From Bacillus sp. FJAT-22090 (lineage in GTDB: Bacteria > Bacillota > Bacilli > Bacillales_A > Planococcaceae): a DNA stretch of 64,000 nt. This document shows, in pieces, positions 51,446 to 61,663 of the stretch (positions are counted from its first letter, which is position 1; each line of letters begins with the position of its first letter). A program made the position numbers and the translations under genes. Where the stretch lies: the NCBI RefSeq assembly GCF_007676755.1, contig NZ_VEBK01000002.1, positions 372,001-436,000 of the forward strand, read 5' to 3'. The notes under the pieces are model-generated. The model searched no databases. It was not told the DNA's origin and saw only the letters and a program-made list of their open reading frames with translations.

Positions 51446-52558
51446 TTATTCCGCTGCTACTTTTACAATTTCTACTAGTAAATCAGTAAGCTTTTCTAAT
51501 TCTTCTACTGGCATACGCTCATTTGTTGTGTGAATCTCTTCATAGCCGACAGACAAAATAACCGTCGGAACCCCAAATCCTGCGAAAACATTCGCATCGC
51601 TGCCTCCACCACTAGTTTTAATATCGGCAGTTCTTCCGATCCTTTCCACAGCTTTTTTCGCTACTTGTACTACTTCATGATCGTTTTCGAAACGGAAACC
51701 AGGATACATTAATTGTGTTTCTGAAGATGCAGTGCCGCCAAGTTTTTCTGCTGTTTCTGCAAAAGTAGCGACCATATGTGCCACTTGCGCGTCTAGTTTT
51801 TCTTTGTTTATCGAACGAGCTTCCGATAAAATATGCACTTCATCACATACAATATTAGTGGCTTGTCCACCTTCAAAACGACCAATATTTGCAGTCGTTT
51901 CCCCATCAATACGTCCTAATTTCATTGCAGAAATAGCTTTAGATGCTAAAGTGATAGCCGAAATGCCTTTCTCGGGTGCCACTCCTGCATGTGCTGTTTT
52001 ACCGGTAATCGTTGTCCATAGTTTTGATTGGAATGGGGCCGCAGTAACGATTCCTTCAACAGTTCCATCGCTATCTATAGCATAACCATACTTAGCTGTA
52101 AGCAATGTTGGATCCATTTCTTTTGCTCCAACCAATCCACTTTCTTCTCCTGCTGTAATGACAACTTGGATATCACCATGAGCAATAGATTGTTCATTCA
52201 GACGACGAATTGCTTCAAATAATGCAGCAATTCCAGCTTTATCGTCCGCTCCTAATATAGTTGTTCCATCTGAATAAATATAGCCATCTTCTTTTAATAT
52301 AGGCTGAATTCCTTTACCAGGAACTACAGTATCCATATGTGTAGTAAAGTAAATTGCATCAGCATCCGCTTTTGTTCCTTTTAAAGTAGCTATCAAGTTA
52401 CCTGCGCCATGTCCTGTTCTTTCTGCGGAGTCATCTTGGATGACCGAAAAACCTAATTCCTCCAATTTATTCATTAAAATCGGTGCGATTATTTGCTCGT
52501 GTTTTGTTTCGGAATCTATTTTTACTAACTCAAAAAATTCTTCTATTAAACGATTCAT
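51446..52558 (-). CDS. yqjE: M20 peptidase, tripeptidase/PepT-like (YqjE)
   Basis: 370 aa. The metal site is read from FTTHMDTVVPGKG, LGADDKAGIAAL, TAGEESGLVGAKE and the later DSDG and GGGSDANVF segments; the dimerisation domain runs about 180-290 with HAGVAPEKG. Acts on short peptides in the cytoplasm. SD AAAGGAGAG. Order yqjC-yqjD-yqjE is as in B. subtilis. Confidence 0.9.
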   Translation of the reverse strand: MNRLIEEFFELVKIDSETKHEQIIAPILMNKLEELGFSVIQDDSAERTGHGAGNLIATLKGTKADADAIYFTTHMDTVVPGKGIQPILKEDGYIYSDGTTILGADDKAGIAALFEAIRRLNEQSIAHGDIQVVITAGEESGLVGAKEMDPTLLTAKYGYAIDSDGTVEGIVTAAPFQSKLWTTITGKTAHAGVAPEKGISAITLASKAISAMKLGRIDGETTANIGRFEGGQATNIVCDEVHILSEARSINKEKLDAQVAHMVATFAETAEKLGGTASSETQLMYPGFRFENDHEVVQVAKKAVERIGRTADIKTSGGGSDANVFAGFGVPTVILSVGYEEIHTTNERMPVEELEKLTDLLVEIVKVAAE

Positions 52559-52576
52559 CTAATCCATACTCTCCTT

Positions 52577-54124
52577 TTATAATGGAATATTCCCGTGTTT
52601 TTTGTTTGGTCTTGTTTCTTTTTTGTTGCGCATCATATCCAGTGCTTGTATTAACTTAATGCGCGTTTCCCGCGGATCAATTACATCGTCGACCATTCCC
52701 ATAGAGGCTGCTACATACGGGTTTGCAAATTTTTCACGGTATTCTTCAATTTTTTCTGCACGTACTTTCTCAGGATCATCACTATTAGCAATTTCCCTCG
52801 CAAAGATAATATTTGCCGCCCCTTGTGGTCCCATTACTGCGATTTCTGCATTTGGCCATGCAAATACAACATCCGCACCAATCGATTTGGAATTCAACGC
52901 TACATATGCTCCACCATATGCCTTACGCAGAATCACGGTCATTTTCGGAACAGTGGCCTCTGAATAGGCAAATAAAATCTTCGCACCATGTCGAATGATT
53001 CCTCCATGCTCTTGTTTAATACCTGGGAAAAATCCTGTTACATCTTCAAAAGTAATGATTGGGATATTAAATGAATCACAGAAACGAATGAATCGTGCAG
53101 CTTTATCGCTTGAATCGATATCGAGTCCTCCAGCCATTACTTTTGGCTGATTACAAACAAGTCCCACGACTTCTCCTTTAATACGTGCTAAACCAATCAC
53201 GATATTTTTGGCAAATTCTTTTTGTATTTCTAAAAATGAATCTGCATCGACTACTTGCTCAATTACTTTTCGTATATCATACGGACGAATAGCTTCAAAT
53301 GGCACAATATCGGCTAAATCTGGACGATCATCGTTCTCTGCTGCGACATCCACAATGGATGGTTTTTCTTCAAAATTCTGTGGTAAATAGCTAAGCAGCA
53401 AACGAACACTTTCCAGGACCTCTTCCTCTGTTTTCCCACGAAAATGGGCATTTCCACTAATCGAGTTATGTACTTTTGACCCACCTAGATCCTCTGCAGA
53501 AATCTTTTCACCGGTCACCGTTTCAATAACTTTAGGTCCAGTAATAAACATTTGGCTCGTCTCATCGGTCATAAACACAAAATCAGTAATAGCCGGGGAA
53601 TAAACTGCACCACCGGCACAAGGTCCTAAAATAACGGAGATTTGCGGGATAACTCCAGAATAAATCGCATTACGATAAAAAATTTGCCCATAGCCGTCCA
53701 GTGACACAACACCCTCTTGAATACGAGCTCCACCTGAATCATTAAGCCCGATAAATGGAGCACCGTTTTTTGCAGCCAAATCCATCACATTTGCTATTTT
53801 TAGCGCATGCATTTCGCCTAGAGCACCACCAAATACGGTGAAGTCTTGGGAGAATAAATAGATTGGTCTCCCATTCACTTTTCCATACCCAGTAACAACC
53901 CCGTCACCTGGTCCTTCTTGCTTGTCCATTCCAAAGTCTACTGTTCGATGCTTAATAAACGGATTTAACTCGACAAACGTATCTTTATCTACGAGTAATT
54001 CAATTCGTTCACGAGCAGTTAGCTTTCCTTTTTCATGTTGCTTATCGATACGTTCGTCTCCGCCGCCCAATTCTATTGTTCGTTTACGGTCATATAAATC
54101 ATTTATTTTTTCATAAATATCCAT
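52577..54124 (-). CDS. yqjD: Acyl-CoA carboxylase beta subunit / methylmalonyl-CoA carboxyltransferase (YqjD-like)
   Basis: Biotin-dependent carboxyltransferase (515 aa), crotonase-like N and C halves. FGGALGEMHALKI, GLNDSGGARIQEGVVSL, GPCAGGAVYSPAI and the C-terminal RKAYGGAYVALNSKSIGADV (20 residues) are typical of PccB/MmdA. It follows methylmalonyl-CoA epimerase by 4 bp. With the mutase, it makes propionyl-CoA to succinyl-CoA plausible. No alpha (biotin) subunit in the window. The ATG at 54124 has GGGGGAGCG; an ATG 51 bp upstream overlaps the epimerase gene. Confidence 0.92.
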   Translation of the reverse strand: MDIYEKINDLYDRKRTIELGGGDERIDKQHEKGKLTARERIELLVDKDTFVELNPFIKHRTVDFGMDKQEGPGDGVVTGYGKVNGRPIYLFSQDFTVFGGALGEMHALKIANVMDLAAKNGAPFIGLNDSGGARIQEGVVSLDGYGQIFYRNAIYSGVIPQISVILGPCAGGAVYSPAITDFVFMTDETSQMFITGPKVIETVTGEKISAEDLGGSKVHNSISGNAHFRGKTEEEVLESVRLLLSYLPQNFEEKPSIVDVAAENDDRPDLADIVPFEAIRPYDIRKVIEQVVDADSFLEIQKEFAKNIVIGLARIKGEVVGLVCNQPKVMAGGLDIDSSDKAARFIRFCDSFNIPIITFEDVTGFFPGIKQEHGGIIRHGAKILFAYSEATVPKMTVILRKAYGGAYVALNSKSIGADVVFAWPNAEIAVMGPQGAANIIFAREIANSDDPEKVRAEKIEEYREKFANPYVAASMGMVDDVIDPRETRIKLIQALDMMRNKKETRPNKKHGNIPL

Positions 54125-54128
54125 TATT

Positions 54129-54539
54129 TTACTTCGCTCCCCCTGATTTATCACATAACTCATATAAAACGCCACCAGATGCTTTCGGATGGATAAATGC
54201 GACTTGCGCTCCTCCTGCTCCGACTTTTGGCGTATCTTGAATGAGCTTAATGCCCTTTTCTTTTAGCTCATTTAAACGACCCTGAATATTTGTAACTCCA
54301 AAAGCAACATGATGAATGCCTTCTCCTTTTTTTTCAATGAAAGAATGTACAGCACTCAACTCTTCAGTAGGCTGAAGTAACTCTAGTTTCACATTACCGC
54401 TATCGATAAAAGCTACTCGCACTTTCTCAGAAGGAACTTCTTCAATATGTATTAGTTTCAAACCAAGTATTTCCGTATAATATGGAAGAGAATCTTCAAT
54501 ACTTCTCACTGCAATCCCTATATGATCAACTTTTTCCAT
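54129..54539 (-). CDS. mce: Methylmalonyl-CoA epimerase
   Basis: 136-aa VOC-fold enzyme interconverting (S)- and (R)-methylmalonyl-CoA. MEKVDHIGIAVRSIEDSLPY carries the first metal His; the GIHHVAFGV and GGVLYELCDK segments carry the others (His, Glu). Equivalent to B. subtilis yqjC. SD AAGGGGTG. First gene of the mce-yqjD-yqjE-cheW unit. Confidence 0.94.
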   Translation of the reverse strand: MEKVDHIGIAVRSIEDSLPYYTEILGLKLIHIEEVPSEKVRVAFIDSGNVKLELLQPTEELSAVHSFIEKKGEGIHHVAFGVTNIQGRLNELKEKGIKLIQDTPKVGAGGAQVAFIHPKASGGVLYELCDKSGGAK

Positions 54540-54610
54540 TCCTTCGCACCCCTTACTGTTTAATAATTCTCTACTCTATTGTACATATTTCCAAAATAAA
54601 TGGCTACCTC

Positions 54611-54638
54611 TTGTCATTTTTTTCGTTTTTGATAAAAT
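54611..54638 (+). promoter_or_regulatory. Predicted promoter of the Prli42-like miniprotein
   Basis: TTGTCA (54611-54616), 16-bp spacer, TAAAAT (54633-54638), 28 bp before the start codon. Confidence 0.55.
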
Positions 54639-54666
54639 ATAAGTACATGCTAAAGGAGAGAGTCTC

Positions 54667-54762
54667 ATGCGCAATCAAAAGTTTCGTAAACTTGTTGTCT
54701 ATTTAATGATTTTAATCATGGTAATGTCTTCATTGTTATTCGGTTTAAGTTTCGTTTTGTAA
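54667..54762 (+). CDS. prli42: Prli42-like stressosome-associated membrane miniprotein
   Basis: 31 aa, sequence MRNQKFRKLVVYLMILIMVM followed by SSLLFGLSFVL: a basic N-terminus and one transmembrane helix. This is the size and pattern of Prli42, the membrane miniprotein that links the stressosome to the membrane in Listeria and relatives. SD AAAGGAGAG, own promoter and very strong terminator support a real gene. Too short for most gene finders. No stressosome genes are nearby. Confidence 0.75.
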   Translation: MRNQKFRKLVVYLMILIMVMSSLLFGLSFVL

Positions 54763-54764
54763 AA

Positions 54765-54816
54765 AATACTAAAAAACAGCGAAAGCACATAAATGCTTTC
54801 GCTGTTTTTTAGTATT
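54765..54816. terminator. Very strong bidirectional terminator
   Basis: A perfect 23-bp stem (54765-54787 with 54794-54816) and 6-nt loop between the miniprotein and brxB. The central GC part AACAGCGAAAGCA is flanked by A/T tracts on both arms. Confidence 0.93.
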
Positions 54817-55255
54817 AGATTTCTTCACAATGCTCTTCAAATAATGCTTGAAGATGTGTTATTACAGATGTCGGTGCATGTCCTTCGATTTCGTGTCGAC
54901 CTATTTCTGCCACTGCTTGGCCGTCTTTTAACAAAACAAAAGAAGGAGAAGATGGTAAATGGTCATCTCCAAATACATTACGTGCTTGTTGGGTAGCTAA
55001 TTTATCTTGACCAGCAAATACGGTTACAAGGTGATCAGGACGTTTATCATAATGTACTGCATTAGCAGCTGCCGGACGAGCAATACCACCTGCACAGCCA
55101 CAAACAGAGTTTATCATTACTAATGTTGTACCTGGACGTGATAATGCAGTATCCACTTCCTCAGGTGTAGTTAATTGTTCATAACCACTAGTCTCCATTT
55201 CTCCGCGAGCCTGCATAACCATATCATTCATCAATAAATTAAAATCCATATTCAT
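54815..55255 (-). CDS. brxB: Bacilliredoxin BrxB (YqiW)
   Basis: Thioredoxin-fold protein of 146 aa that removes bacillithiol from oxidised protein thiols. Active site C-G-C in [13 protein letters not shown] and the YHDK-like [10 protein letters not shown] are typical of the YphP/YqiW family. Its presence implies a bacillithiol-using Firmicute. SD GGAGGAGTGACG. The end of the coding region overlaps the terminator stem by 2 bp. Confidence 0.93.
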   Translation of the reverse strand: MNMDFNLLMNDMVMQARGEMETSGYEQLTTPEEVDTALSRPGTTLVMINSVCGCAGGIARPAAANAVHYDKRPDHLVTVFAGQDKLATQQARNVFGDDHLPSSPSFVLLKDGQAVAEIGRHEIEGHAPTSVITHLQALFEEHCEEI

Positions 55256-55509
55256 TGTTCGTCACTCCTCCAATTAAATGCGCCCTGGTGTTTGCTCCTG
55301 CGTATAGCTTGTTGCAGAAAACAGTACTTCTAGATTTTGAATTGAGCTTTGGCCTGCGCAATGCAGGTCGGGTAGCCGTTATCCTATGGATGGGTATCAG
55401 CCTTTAAAAACTCTTTTCTAAATCTTATGACATCTGCCAGAGACTTCAACTTCATTCTGCTAAGTTCTAAATTTGCCGAGTAAAGTTAAACTAGTTTCAT
55501 CTTAGCAGA
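55256..55509 (-). other. Structured intergenic region upstream of brxB, function unknown
   Basis: 254 bp between meaB and brxB. It is locally GC-rich: minus strand CCTGC-attgc-GCAGG at about 55345-55375, near-repeats GGCTGATACCC and GGCTACCC, and GGATAACGG. I could not match it to T-box, S-box, B12, or other riboswitch consensus I know. It might be a 5' leader of brxB or an independent small RNA. Confidence 0.35.
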
Positions 55510-56604
55510 TTATTGTTTAGAGTTCGAGGAAAATAACTCATCTACTGCTTGCGATACAGTCATTTTTTCTCCTCTAACTAATTGTTCTAATTGCATCATC
55601 GATTGTTTCTTTTCCTCAGAAGAAAAAAAGTCATCATATAAACGGTCGATGATCATCGTTTTATACCAATCAACGGTTTGTTCTTTTCTTCTATTTTGCC
55701 AAACACTATTTGTCTGCATTTTTCCTTGAAATAATACTATCGTTTCCCATATCTTATCTAGCCCTGTTTTATAAAGAGATGAAACTGCAAGAGCTGGGGT
55801 TATCCAACCGGGCGTTGAAGGTGCTAAAAAGTGAAGAATCTGTTTGTACTCTGCCACAGTCTTTTTTGCAAGCTTTTCATTGGAACCATCGGCCTTATTG
55901 ACAACAATTGCATCAGCAAGTTCCATAATCCCTTTTTTCATCCCTTGGAGCTCATCTCCTGCTCCCGTAAGTGCTAGAAGCAAAAAGAAATCGACCATGC
56001 CTCGAACAATTGTTTCGCTTTGTCCAACCCCTACTGTTTCCACTAAAACAACATCATATCCAGCTGCCTCACATAATAGCATTGTTTCTCGTGACTTTTT
56101 ATGAACTCCTCCAAGGGTGCCCGCTGAAGGAGAAGGTCTGATAAATGCTTTTGGATGTCTGGTCAATTCCTCCATTCTCGTCTTGTCTCCGAGAATACTT
56201 CCCCCTGTCAGAGAAGAGCTAGGGTCGATTGCCAGTACAGCTACTTTGTAACCTTGATCGCAGAGCATTTTTCCAAATGCTTCAATAAACGTACTTTTCC
56301 CTACTCCAGGCACGCCTGTAATTCCTATCCGGATGCTTTTTCCTGTATGTGGAAGTAACTGTTTTAATAATAGTTGCCCAATTGTTTGCTGGTCTATTAC
56401 AGTACTTTCGATAAATGTTATTGCTTTTGCTAAATGTAATCTAGAACCATTGCGAATTTCTCGGATATATTCCTCTTCATTTATATGAAGACTTTTCTTT
56501 TTCGCAAACTTTTTTACAGTCGCTTTCCCCATACCATCATGTTGCGATTTAATACCCCTCATGACATGCATCGAAGTCTCGTTTGTTTTATCCGCTCCCG
56601 ACAT
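55510..56604 (-). CDS. meaB: Methylmalonyl-CoA mutase-associated GTPase (MeaB/ArgK)
   Basis: G3E P-loop GTPase (364 aa) that protects and reloads methylmalonyl-CoA mutase with adenosylcobalamin. P-loop GVPGVGKSTFIE, AIDPSSSLTGGSILGDKTRM, VETVGVGQSE and the NKADGSN specificity motif are all present. The start overlaps the mutB stop (TAATG). The N-terminal extension of about 50 residues is basic. Confidence 0.94.
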   Translation of the reverse strand: MSGADKTNETSMHVMRGIKSQHDGMGKATVKKFAKKKSLHINEEEYIREIRNGSRLHLAKAITFIESTVIDQQTIGQLLLKQLLPHTGKSIRIGITGVPGVGKSTFIEAFGKMLCDQGYKVAVLAIDPSSSLTGGSILGDKTRMEELTRHPKAFIRPSPSAGTLGGVHKKSRETMLLCEAAGYDVVLVETVGVGQSETIVRGMVDFFLLLALTGAGDELQGMKKGIMELADAIVVNKADGSNEKLAKKTVAEYKQILHFLAPSTPGWITPALAVSSLYKTGLDKIWETIVLFQGKMQTNSVWQNRRKEQTVDWYKTMIIDRLYDDFFSSEEKKQSMMQLEQLVRGEKMTVSQAVDELFSSNSKQ

Positions 56605-58760
56605 TAGCCTTCAACTTCCTCATAACCTAGTCGTCGATATACTTCTTCAATTACTTTTTGTGCTGCAACTGGAATAACTGTACCAGGTCCAAAAATAGCA
56701 GAAGCTCCGTTTTCACGTAAAAAAGCATAATCTTGAGCAGGAATCACACCACCAACAACGATTAAAATATCTTCTCTTCCAAGCTTTGCTAACTCTTCTC
56801 GCAAGGCTGGAACAAGTGTCATATGGCCAGCTGCCAAGGAACTAACACCTACTACATGTACGTCATTTTCAACCGCTTGTTGGGCAGTTTCAGCTGGGGT
56901 TTGAAATAGCGGACTAATATCCACATCAAATCCTAAATCTGCAAATGCTGTAGCAATAACTTTTGCACCGCGATCATGTCCATCTTGGCCCATTTTGGCA
57001 ATTAGAATACGAGGACGCCTTCCTTCATTGTCACGGAAGTCTTCCGCCATTTGTTTTACTGCCTCAATTTCTTCTGCATCGTTAAAGTTTGCACTATATA
57101 CACCACTCACGGATCGAATCACCGCCTTGTGTCTTCCTGCTACTAATTCTATAGCATCCGAAATTTCACCGATTGTTGCACGCTTTCTTGCTGCGTCTAC
57201 AGCCGCTTCAAGTAGATTTATTTTTCCGTTTTTGGCTGCATCCGTTAATGCAGCCAATGCTTCTTGTACTGCCTTCTCATCACGGTCTGCTTTTACTTTA
57301 GCTAATCTTTCCATTTGTTTTTGGCGCACAACAGTGTTGTCAATATTCAAAATATCAATCGCATCTTCTTGTTCTAATCGATATTTGTTAACCCCGATAA
57401 TAATTTCCTTTGCGGAGTCTATTTGTGCTTGCTTTTTCGCAGCAGCTTCTTCAATTTTCATTTTTGGAAGACCTGTTTCAATCGCTTTTGCCATTCCTCC
57501 CAGCTCTTCGATTTCTTCTATCAAAGACCATGCTTTTTCCATTAGTTCGTTCGTAAGAGTTTCCACATAATACGAACCTCCCCAAGGGTCAATCACATTT
57601 GTCATATTCGTTTCTTCCTGTAAGAATAGCTGAGTATTTCTTGCAATTCTAGCAGAAAAATCGGTTGGAAGTGCGATTGCCTCATCAAGAGCGTTTGTAT
57701 GGAGCGATTGTGTATGGCCCATCGCGGCTGCGTTGGCTTCCACTAATGTTCTCGTAATATTATTAAATGGATCTTGCTCTGTTAAACTCCATCCAGATGT
57801 TTGGGAATGTGTACGTAACGCTAATGTTTTCGGATTTTTCGGATCGAAGCTAGCCATCATTTGAGCCCACATTCTTCGGGCAGCACGCATTTTCGCCACT
57901 TCCATAAAATAGTTCATACCAATCGCCCAAAAGAACGAAAGCCTTGGTGCGAATGAATCAATTTCAATGCCCGCTTTCAATCCAGTACGCACATATTCCA
58001 AGCCATCAGCTAAAGTATATGCAAGCTCGATATCTGCAGTAGCTCCGGCTTCTTGCATATGATATCCGGAAATCGAGATAGAGTTGAACTTTGGCATATA
58101 GTTTGCTGTATAAGCAAAAATATCAGCAATGATTTTCATCGACATTTCCGGCGTATAAATATAGGTGTTGCGCACCATATACTCTTTTAAGATATCATTT
58201 TGGATTGTTCCAGCAAGCTGCTCAGGCGTGACTCCTTGCTCCTCAGCAGTGACAATATAAAAAGCTAAAATCGGTAAAACTGCCCCATTCATCGTCATAG
58301 AAACAGACATTTGGTCAAGCGGGATACCGTCAAACAATATTTTCATGTCTTCTACCGAGTCAATGGCAACCCCTGCTTTTCCAACATCACCCGTTACACG
58401 TTCATGATCAGAATCATAGCCTCGATGAGTAGCAAGATCAAACGCAACGGACAAACCTTTTTGCCCCATTGCCAAGTTTCTTCTATAAAACGCATTACTT
58501 TCTTCAGCAGTCGAAAAACCAGCATATTGACGTACTGTCCATGGTTTTGCCACATACATGGTTGGATAGGGTCCACGCGTATTGGGGGCGATCCCTGGTA
58601 AGTCATTTAAGTGTTGCACATTGCTTAAGTCGGATTTTTCATATACTTTTTTCAACGTAATTCCTTCATTTGTAAAAAAGGAAGGAGAATGTTCTAGACC
58701 TTCTGCATTATTTTCTAGCAAACTTTCAATAGAAACGGATGAATAATTAGGCGTTGACAT
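56604..58760 (-). CDS. mutB: Methylmalonyl-CoA mutase, large (catalytic) subunit
   Basis: Adenosylcobalamin-dependent isomerisation of methylmalonyl-CoA and succinyl-CoA. About 718 aa: TIM barrel (about 60-420; [20 protein letters not shown], 20 residues, ends with the catalytic Tyr region) and C-terminal B12 domain with base-off motif [20 protein letters not shown]. The ATG at 58760 follows AAGGGGG and gives MSTPNYSS; an ATG 21 bp upstream is in the mutA overlap. It overlaps mutA by 14 bp. Confidence 0.96.
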   Translation of the reverse strand: MSTPNYSSVSIESLLENNAEGLEHSPSFFTNEGITLKKVYEKSDLSNVQHLNDLPGIAPNTRGPYPTMYVAKPWTVRQYAGFSTAEESNAFYRRNLAMGQKGLSVAFDLATHRGYDSDHERVTGDVGKAGVAIDSVEDMKILFDGIPLDQMSVSMTMNGAVLPILAFYIVTAEEQGVTPEQLAGTIQNDILKEYMVRNTYIYTPEMSMKIIADIFAYTANYMPKFNSISISGYHMQEAGATADIELAYTLADGLEYVRTGLKAGIEIDSFAPRLSFFWAIGMNYFMEVAKMRAARRMWAQMMASFDPKNPKTLALRTHSQTSGWSLTEQDPFNNITRTLVEANAAAMGHTQSLHTNALDEAIALPTDFSARIARNTQLFLQEETNMTNVIDPWGGSYYVETLTNELMEKAWSLIEEIEELGGMAKAIETGLPKMKIEEAAAKKQAQIDSAKEIIIGVNKYRLEQEDAIDILNIDNTVVRQKQMERLAKVKADRDEKAVQEALAALTDAAKNGKINLLEAAVDAARKRATIGEISDAIELVAGRHKAVIRSVSGVYSANFNDAEEIEAVKQMAEDFRDNEGRRPRILIAKMGQDGHDRGAKVIATAFADLGFDVDISPLFQTPAETAQQAVENDVHVVGVSSLAAGHMTLVPALREELAKLGREDILIVVGGVIPAQDYAFLRENGASAIFGPGTVIPVAAQKVIEEVYRRLGYEEVEG

Positions 58761-60396
58761 GTGAATCCCCCTTTTTTGCAAATGTAAGTAGTTGATGCCC
58801 TTTTTCTAGAAGCGATTGTCCAGCAAATATTTGCCCAGACAATCCAGCATCTAACCAGTCTTCATATTCCTCAAATTTACCGGCAACATCCATTGGAACT
58901 GACAATTTCTCATTTAAAAGAGCAGGAACTAAACCAGCTGTTTGTTCATCGTTTCCAACGAATATGACGTAGTCTATGTTTTGTTCATCGATCCATTGTT
59001 GCAAATCGAATGGTTTTAGATTTTCAGGTGCTATACGTGGTGAGATTCCTAGTGCGATTAAATAACCACTAACAAAATCCATCCGTGCTTTATAATCCTT
59101 TAAAATACCATAAGGAATAATAGCAGTATTTAAAGGACTCCCTTGGAATGACTTCCTTATTTGCTCAAAAGGTTCTGCTAGTCTTTTATAATCGGTGAAC
59201 TTAATAGAATCTGGCATTACGTCATCTGGATTTGCATAAGTATTCGTTCCAATTAATGATTTTTTACGAGTAGAAAGCGCAGCAAGCTGTTCCTTCCACT
59301 TCACCTCTGCCCGTTTTAACAATTTTGTTTCTCTATCTTCAATAGTCGCTTCTGACATTAATGTTAAAAAGTACGTCCATGTGTTTTTAACAAGCTCATT
59401 TGTTAATGTGTCAACATAATAAGAGCCTCCTGCTGCATCAATAACCCGTCCAATATGCGTTTCTTCTTTTAATACAAGCTGCATATTTCGTGCAATTCGA
59501 TTGGATGTTGATGTAGCCCCTGTTAAATAATCATGTGGGTACGTAGTTAAGCTATCCGCTCCACCAAGTACTGCTGCCAGTGCGCTATTGCCAGCCCTTA
59601 AAATATTTACATGTCCATCTAAAAAAGAATAAGAACGCAATGAAGTTTCTATATGTACCGGGATTGGCGTGATATCGCTATTCCCATATGCTTGGCCGAA
59701 AGCACGCCATAGAATACGGAAAGCACGAATCTTCGCGATTTCCATAAAGAAATTATTTTCCACCGAAAATTGAACAAACGCTTTCTTTGCAAATTTTTCG
59801 ATGCTTGTTTTTTTGATAAGCTCGTCTGCTTGAACAAGAACACTTGCTAGCTCGCTAACAACATCTCCTCCTGCTTGATGAATGGAAGACCCATTTAAGA
59901 AATATGTTCTTGCATAAGGTAGTTCTTCTTCCCATGCGCCTTTTACTAATCCTTTGAAGTCATTGAAATGGTGTAAAAAAGCTGGATTATTTGTAACATC
60001 TAAAATAGCTGGATGCTTTTCAAATAGAGCAGCCAACTCCTCTATTTGAGCAGAATTCCAAGTATGTTCTTTTTCTAATTTAAAATGGATAACATCATTA
60101 CCTTTTACAAGCGCTTCTTTAACTTCCGCAAGTAACCCCTCACTTGAAGAACTTTCTGCAACTTGTGCGATCAACCAATCAGATGAAGATTTAGCTTGTC
60201 GAACAATAGCTGTTTGGGTTGTTGGAATAGATGCCACATCTGATAATGAATAAAGCGGTTTCAACATAATATCTTCTAGTGTTTTAGTTGAAAGTGACTC
60301 CAATGATTTCCCTTTCAATGATTTGAGGGCTACTTGCTCCCACTCATCGAGTGTTGCATTATTAAAAGTCGTATGTTTCATTTTATTTATTGTCAT
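58747..60396 (-). CDS. mutA: Methylmalonyl-CoA mutase, small subunit
   Basis: 549-aa non-catalytic partner of MutB. Diverged barrel domain ([36 protein letters not shown]) and a degenerate C-terminal domain lacking the DxHxxG cobalamin motif. It is the first gene of mutA-mutB-meaB. The leader carries AGGGGG and a near-palindromic GCGAAAGCG; no B12 riboswitch is visible. Confidence 0.94.
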   Translation of the reverse strand: MTINKMKHTTFNNATLDEWEQVALKSLKGKSLESLSTKTLEDIMLKPLYSLSDVASIPTTQTAIVRQAKSSSDWLIAQVAESSSSEGLLAEVKEALVKGNDVIHFKLEKEHTWNSAQIEELAALFEKHPAILDVTNNPAFLHHFNDFKGLVKGAWEEELPYARTYFLNGSSIHQAGGDVVSELASVLVQADELIKKTSIEKFAKKAFVQFSVENNFFMEIAKIRAFRILWRAFGQAYGNSDITPIPVHIETSLRSYSFLDGHVNILRAGNSALAAVLGGADSLTTYPHDYLTGATSTSNRIARNMQLVLKEETHIGRVIDAAGGSYYVDTLTNELVKNTWTYFLTLMSEATIEDRETKLLKRAEVKWKEQLAALSTRKKSLIGTNTYANPDDVMPDSIKFTDYKRLAEPFEQIRKSFQGSPLNTAIIPYGILKDYKARMDFVSGYLIALGISPRIAPENLKPFDLQQWIDEQNIDYVIFVGNDEQTAGLVPALLNEKLSVPMDVAGKFEEYEDWLDAGLSGQIFAGQSLLEKGHQLLTFAKKGDSHVNA

Positions 60397-60503
60397 ATGA
60401 ACGCTTTCGCTTCCCCCTAAGTAAATAAAAATAACTTACTTATATTTTAACGGACAATGTTTATATTAGAAAGGGAAACTTCCTTAGTAGTCTTTTGAAA
60501 TAA

Positions 60504-60532
60504 GAAAACCCCTTTCCTACTTGAAAGAGGCT
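60504..60532 (-). terminator. Intrinsic terminator after the ger operon
   Basis: Minus strand CCTCTTTC, 6-nt loop, GAAAGGGG (one G-U pair), then TTTTC, 10 bp beyond the gerC stop. Confidence 0.8.
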
Positions 60533-60541
60533 GCATTGTTT

Positions 60542-61663
60542 TTATTCAATTGATCCTGTTCCTTTTAGCGATACATCTACATGCACATCGATCGGTAAGT
60601 TGGGGTAAGCTTCTAGCCATTCCGAAACGTTTTTTTTATCATGTAGTTTCATCGTCCGATATTCTAGTCCAAATCCCATTGGGTCCAAATCATGTTTTTG
60701 GGCATTTTCCAAAAAACTCGTCATGTTTCCTTCTATTTCTTCCGATGCAATCTTATTATATTTATCCAAATTCTCAAGTAAGAGCGATTTATTGGACTCA
60801 CCAACCTCCCCCTTCATTTTTACATTTACTTTTATGGAAGTTGGCTGTCCATTTTCCATCAATATTTTATAGTTTGTTCTTATTCTATCCATATTAATGA
60901 TTAACTTCACGTCTCCTCGTTCCACTTCATAGCTAAATCCGCTCATCCCATTTTTTAGCGTGTTGAAATACTTTGTCTCGATATAATTCAATTCTAAGGG
61001 CTTTGTTTTTTCTTTCACTACTAAGGATTTATTGACGATCAACTCCGTTTTATCCTTGGATGCTTCTACTAGGGGAACTACGGCATTAATTCCATCTGAT
61101 AGTGTATTTCTTCTAAATTCAAACAGATAAGATGACGTTATAAAAGGACTTTCAGCTCCACTCGAACCAAAAAAGTTTACGAGCGTGGTTGATACTGCTG
61201 ATTCAGTTTTCGGTTCGACTTTAAGGATTGATTCCGCAGATGTTTTTGCGGCAGCAACCCAAGCTACTAACTGGATATCCCCACGCCTCATAAAATAGTC
61301 CATAAAACCTTTTATATCTGTTTCAAATAAAGATTCATTAATGACAATTAGCTTTGTGTGCCCTAATTCTAGTACTTTATCGGTATGGGTTTCTAAAATA
61401 CGAATCGCTTCAGCAATCGTGCTCCCGTCGTGAATTAAATATTCATAGTTCGAACCAGTTGCTGATTTGATGGATGCTACCGGTAATGATAATTTTAACG
61501 TTATCTTATATGGCCCATCATCCGTTTCAGATGGATCGATTCCAATAGCTGTTACAAACACTCTTTTATCTATATCTTTAAAACCACAACTAGCTAGTAG
61601 GGAGACAGCGACAAAGTAACTAGCTGCCACTAAAATCCTTATTAACTTTCGACTCGTCCGCAT
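60542..61663 (-). CDS. gerC: Spore germination lipoprotein, Ger(x)C family
   Basis: C-subunit of a germinant receptor in the inner spore membrane. 373 aa. Signal peptide with lipobox LLASC (Cys at about 26), then the family start FKDIDKRVFVTAIGIDPSE (19 residues). Domain landmarks: IAEAIRILETHTDKVLELGH and MDYFMRRGDIQLVAWVAA. Start overlaps the GerB stop by one base. Confidence 0.94.
   Translation of the reverse strand: MRTSRKLIRILVAASYFVAVSLLASCGFKDIDKRVFVTAIGIDPSETDDGPYKITLKLSLPVASIKSATGSNYEYLIHDGSTIAEAIRILETHTDKVLELGHTKLIVINESLFETDIKGFMDYFMRRGDIQLVAWVAAAKTSAESILKVEPKTESAVSTTLVNFFGSSGAESPFITSSYLFEFRRNTLSDGINAVVPLVEASKDKTELIVNKSLVVKEKTKPLELNYIETKYFNTLKNGMSGFSYEVERGDVKLIINMDRIRTNYKILMENGQPTSIKVNVKMKGEVGESNKSLLLENLDKYNKIASEEIEGNMTSFLENAQKHDLDPMGFGLEYRTMKLHDKKNVSEWLEAYPNLPIDVHVDVSLKGTGSIE

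Noticed and set aside
55256-55509. Cobalamin riboswitch for the methylmalonyl-CoA mutase genes
   Set aside because: It lies downstream of meaB rather than upstream of mutA and lacks a recognisable B12-box.
60378-60402. cre site before mutA (GCGAAAGCGTTCAT)
   Set aside because: Two mismatches to the consensus, including conserved positions; no further support.
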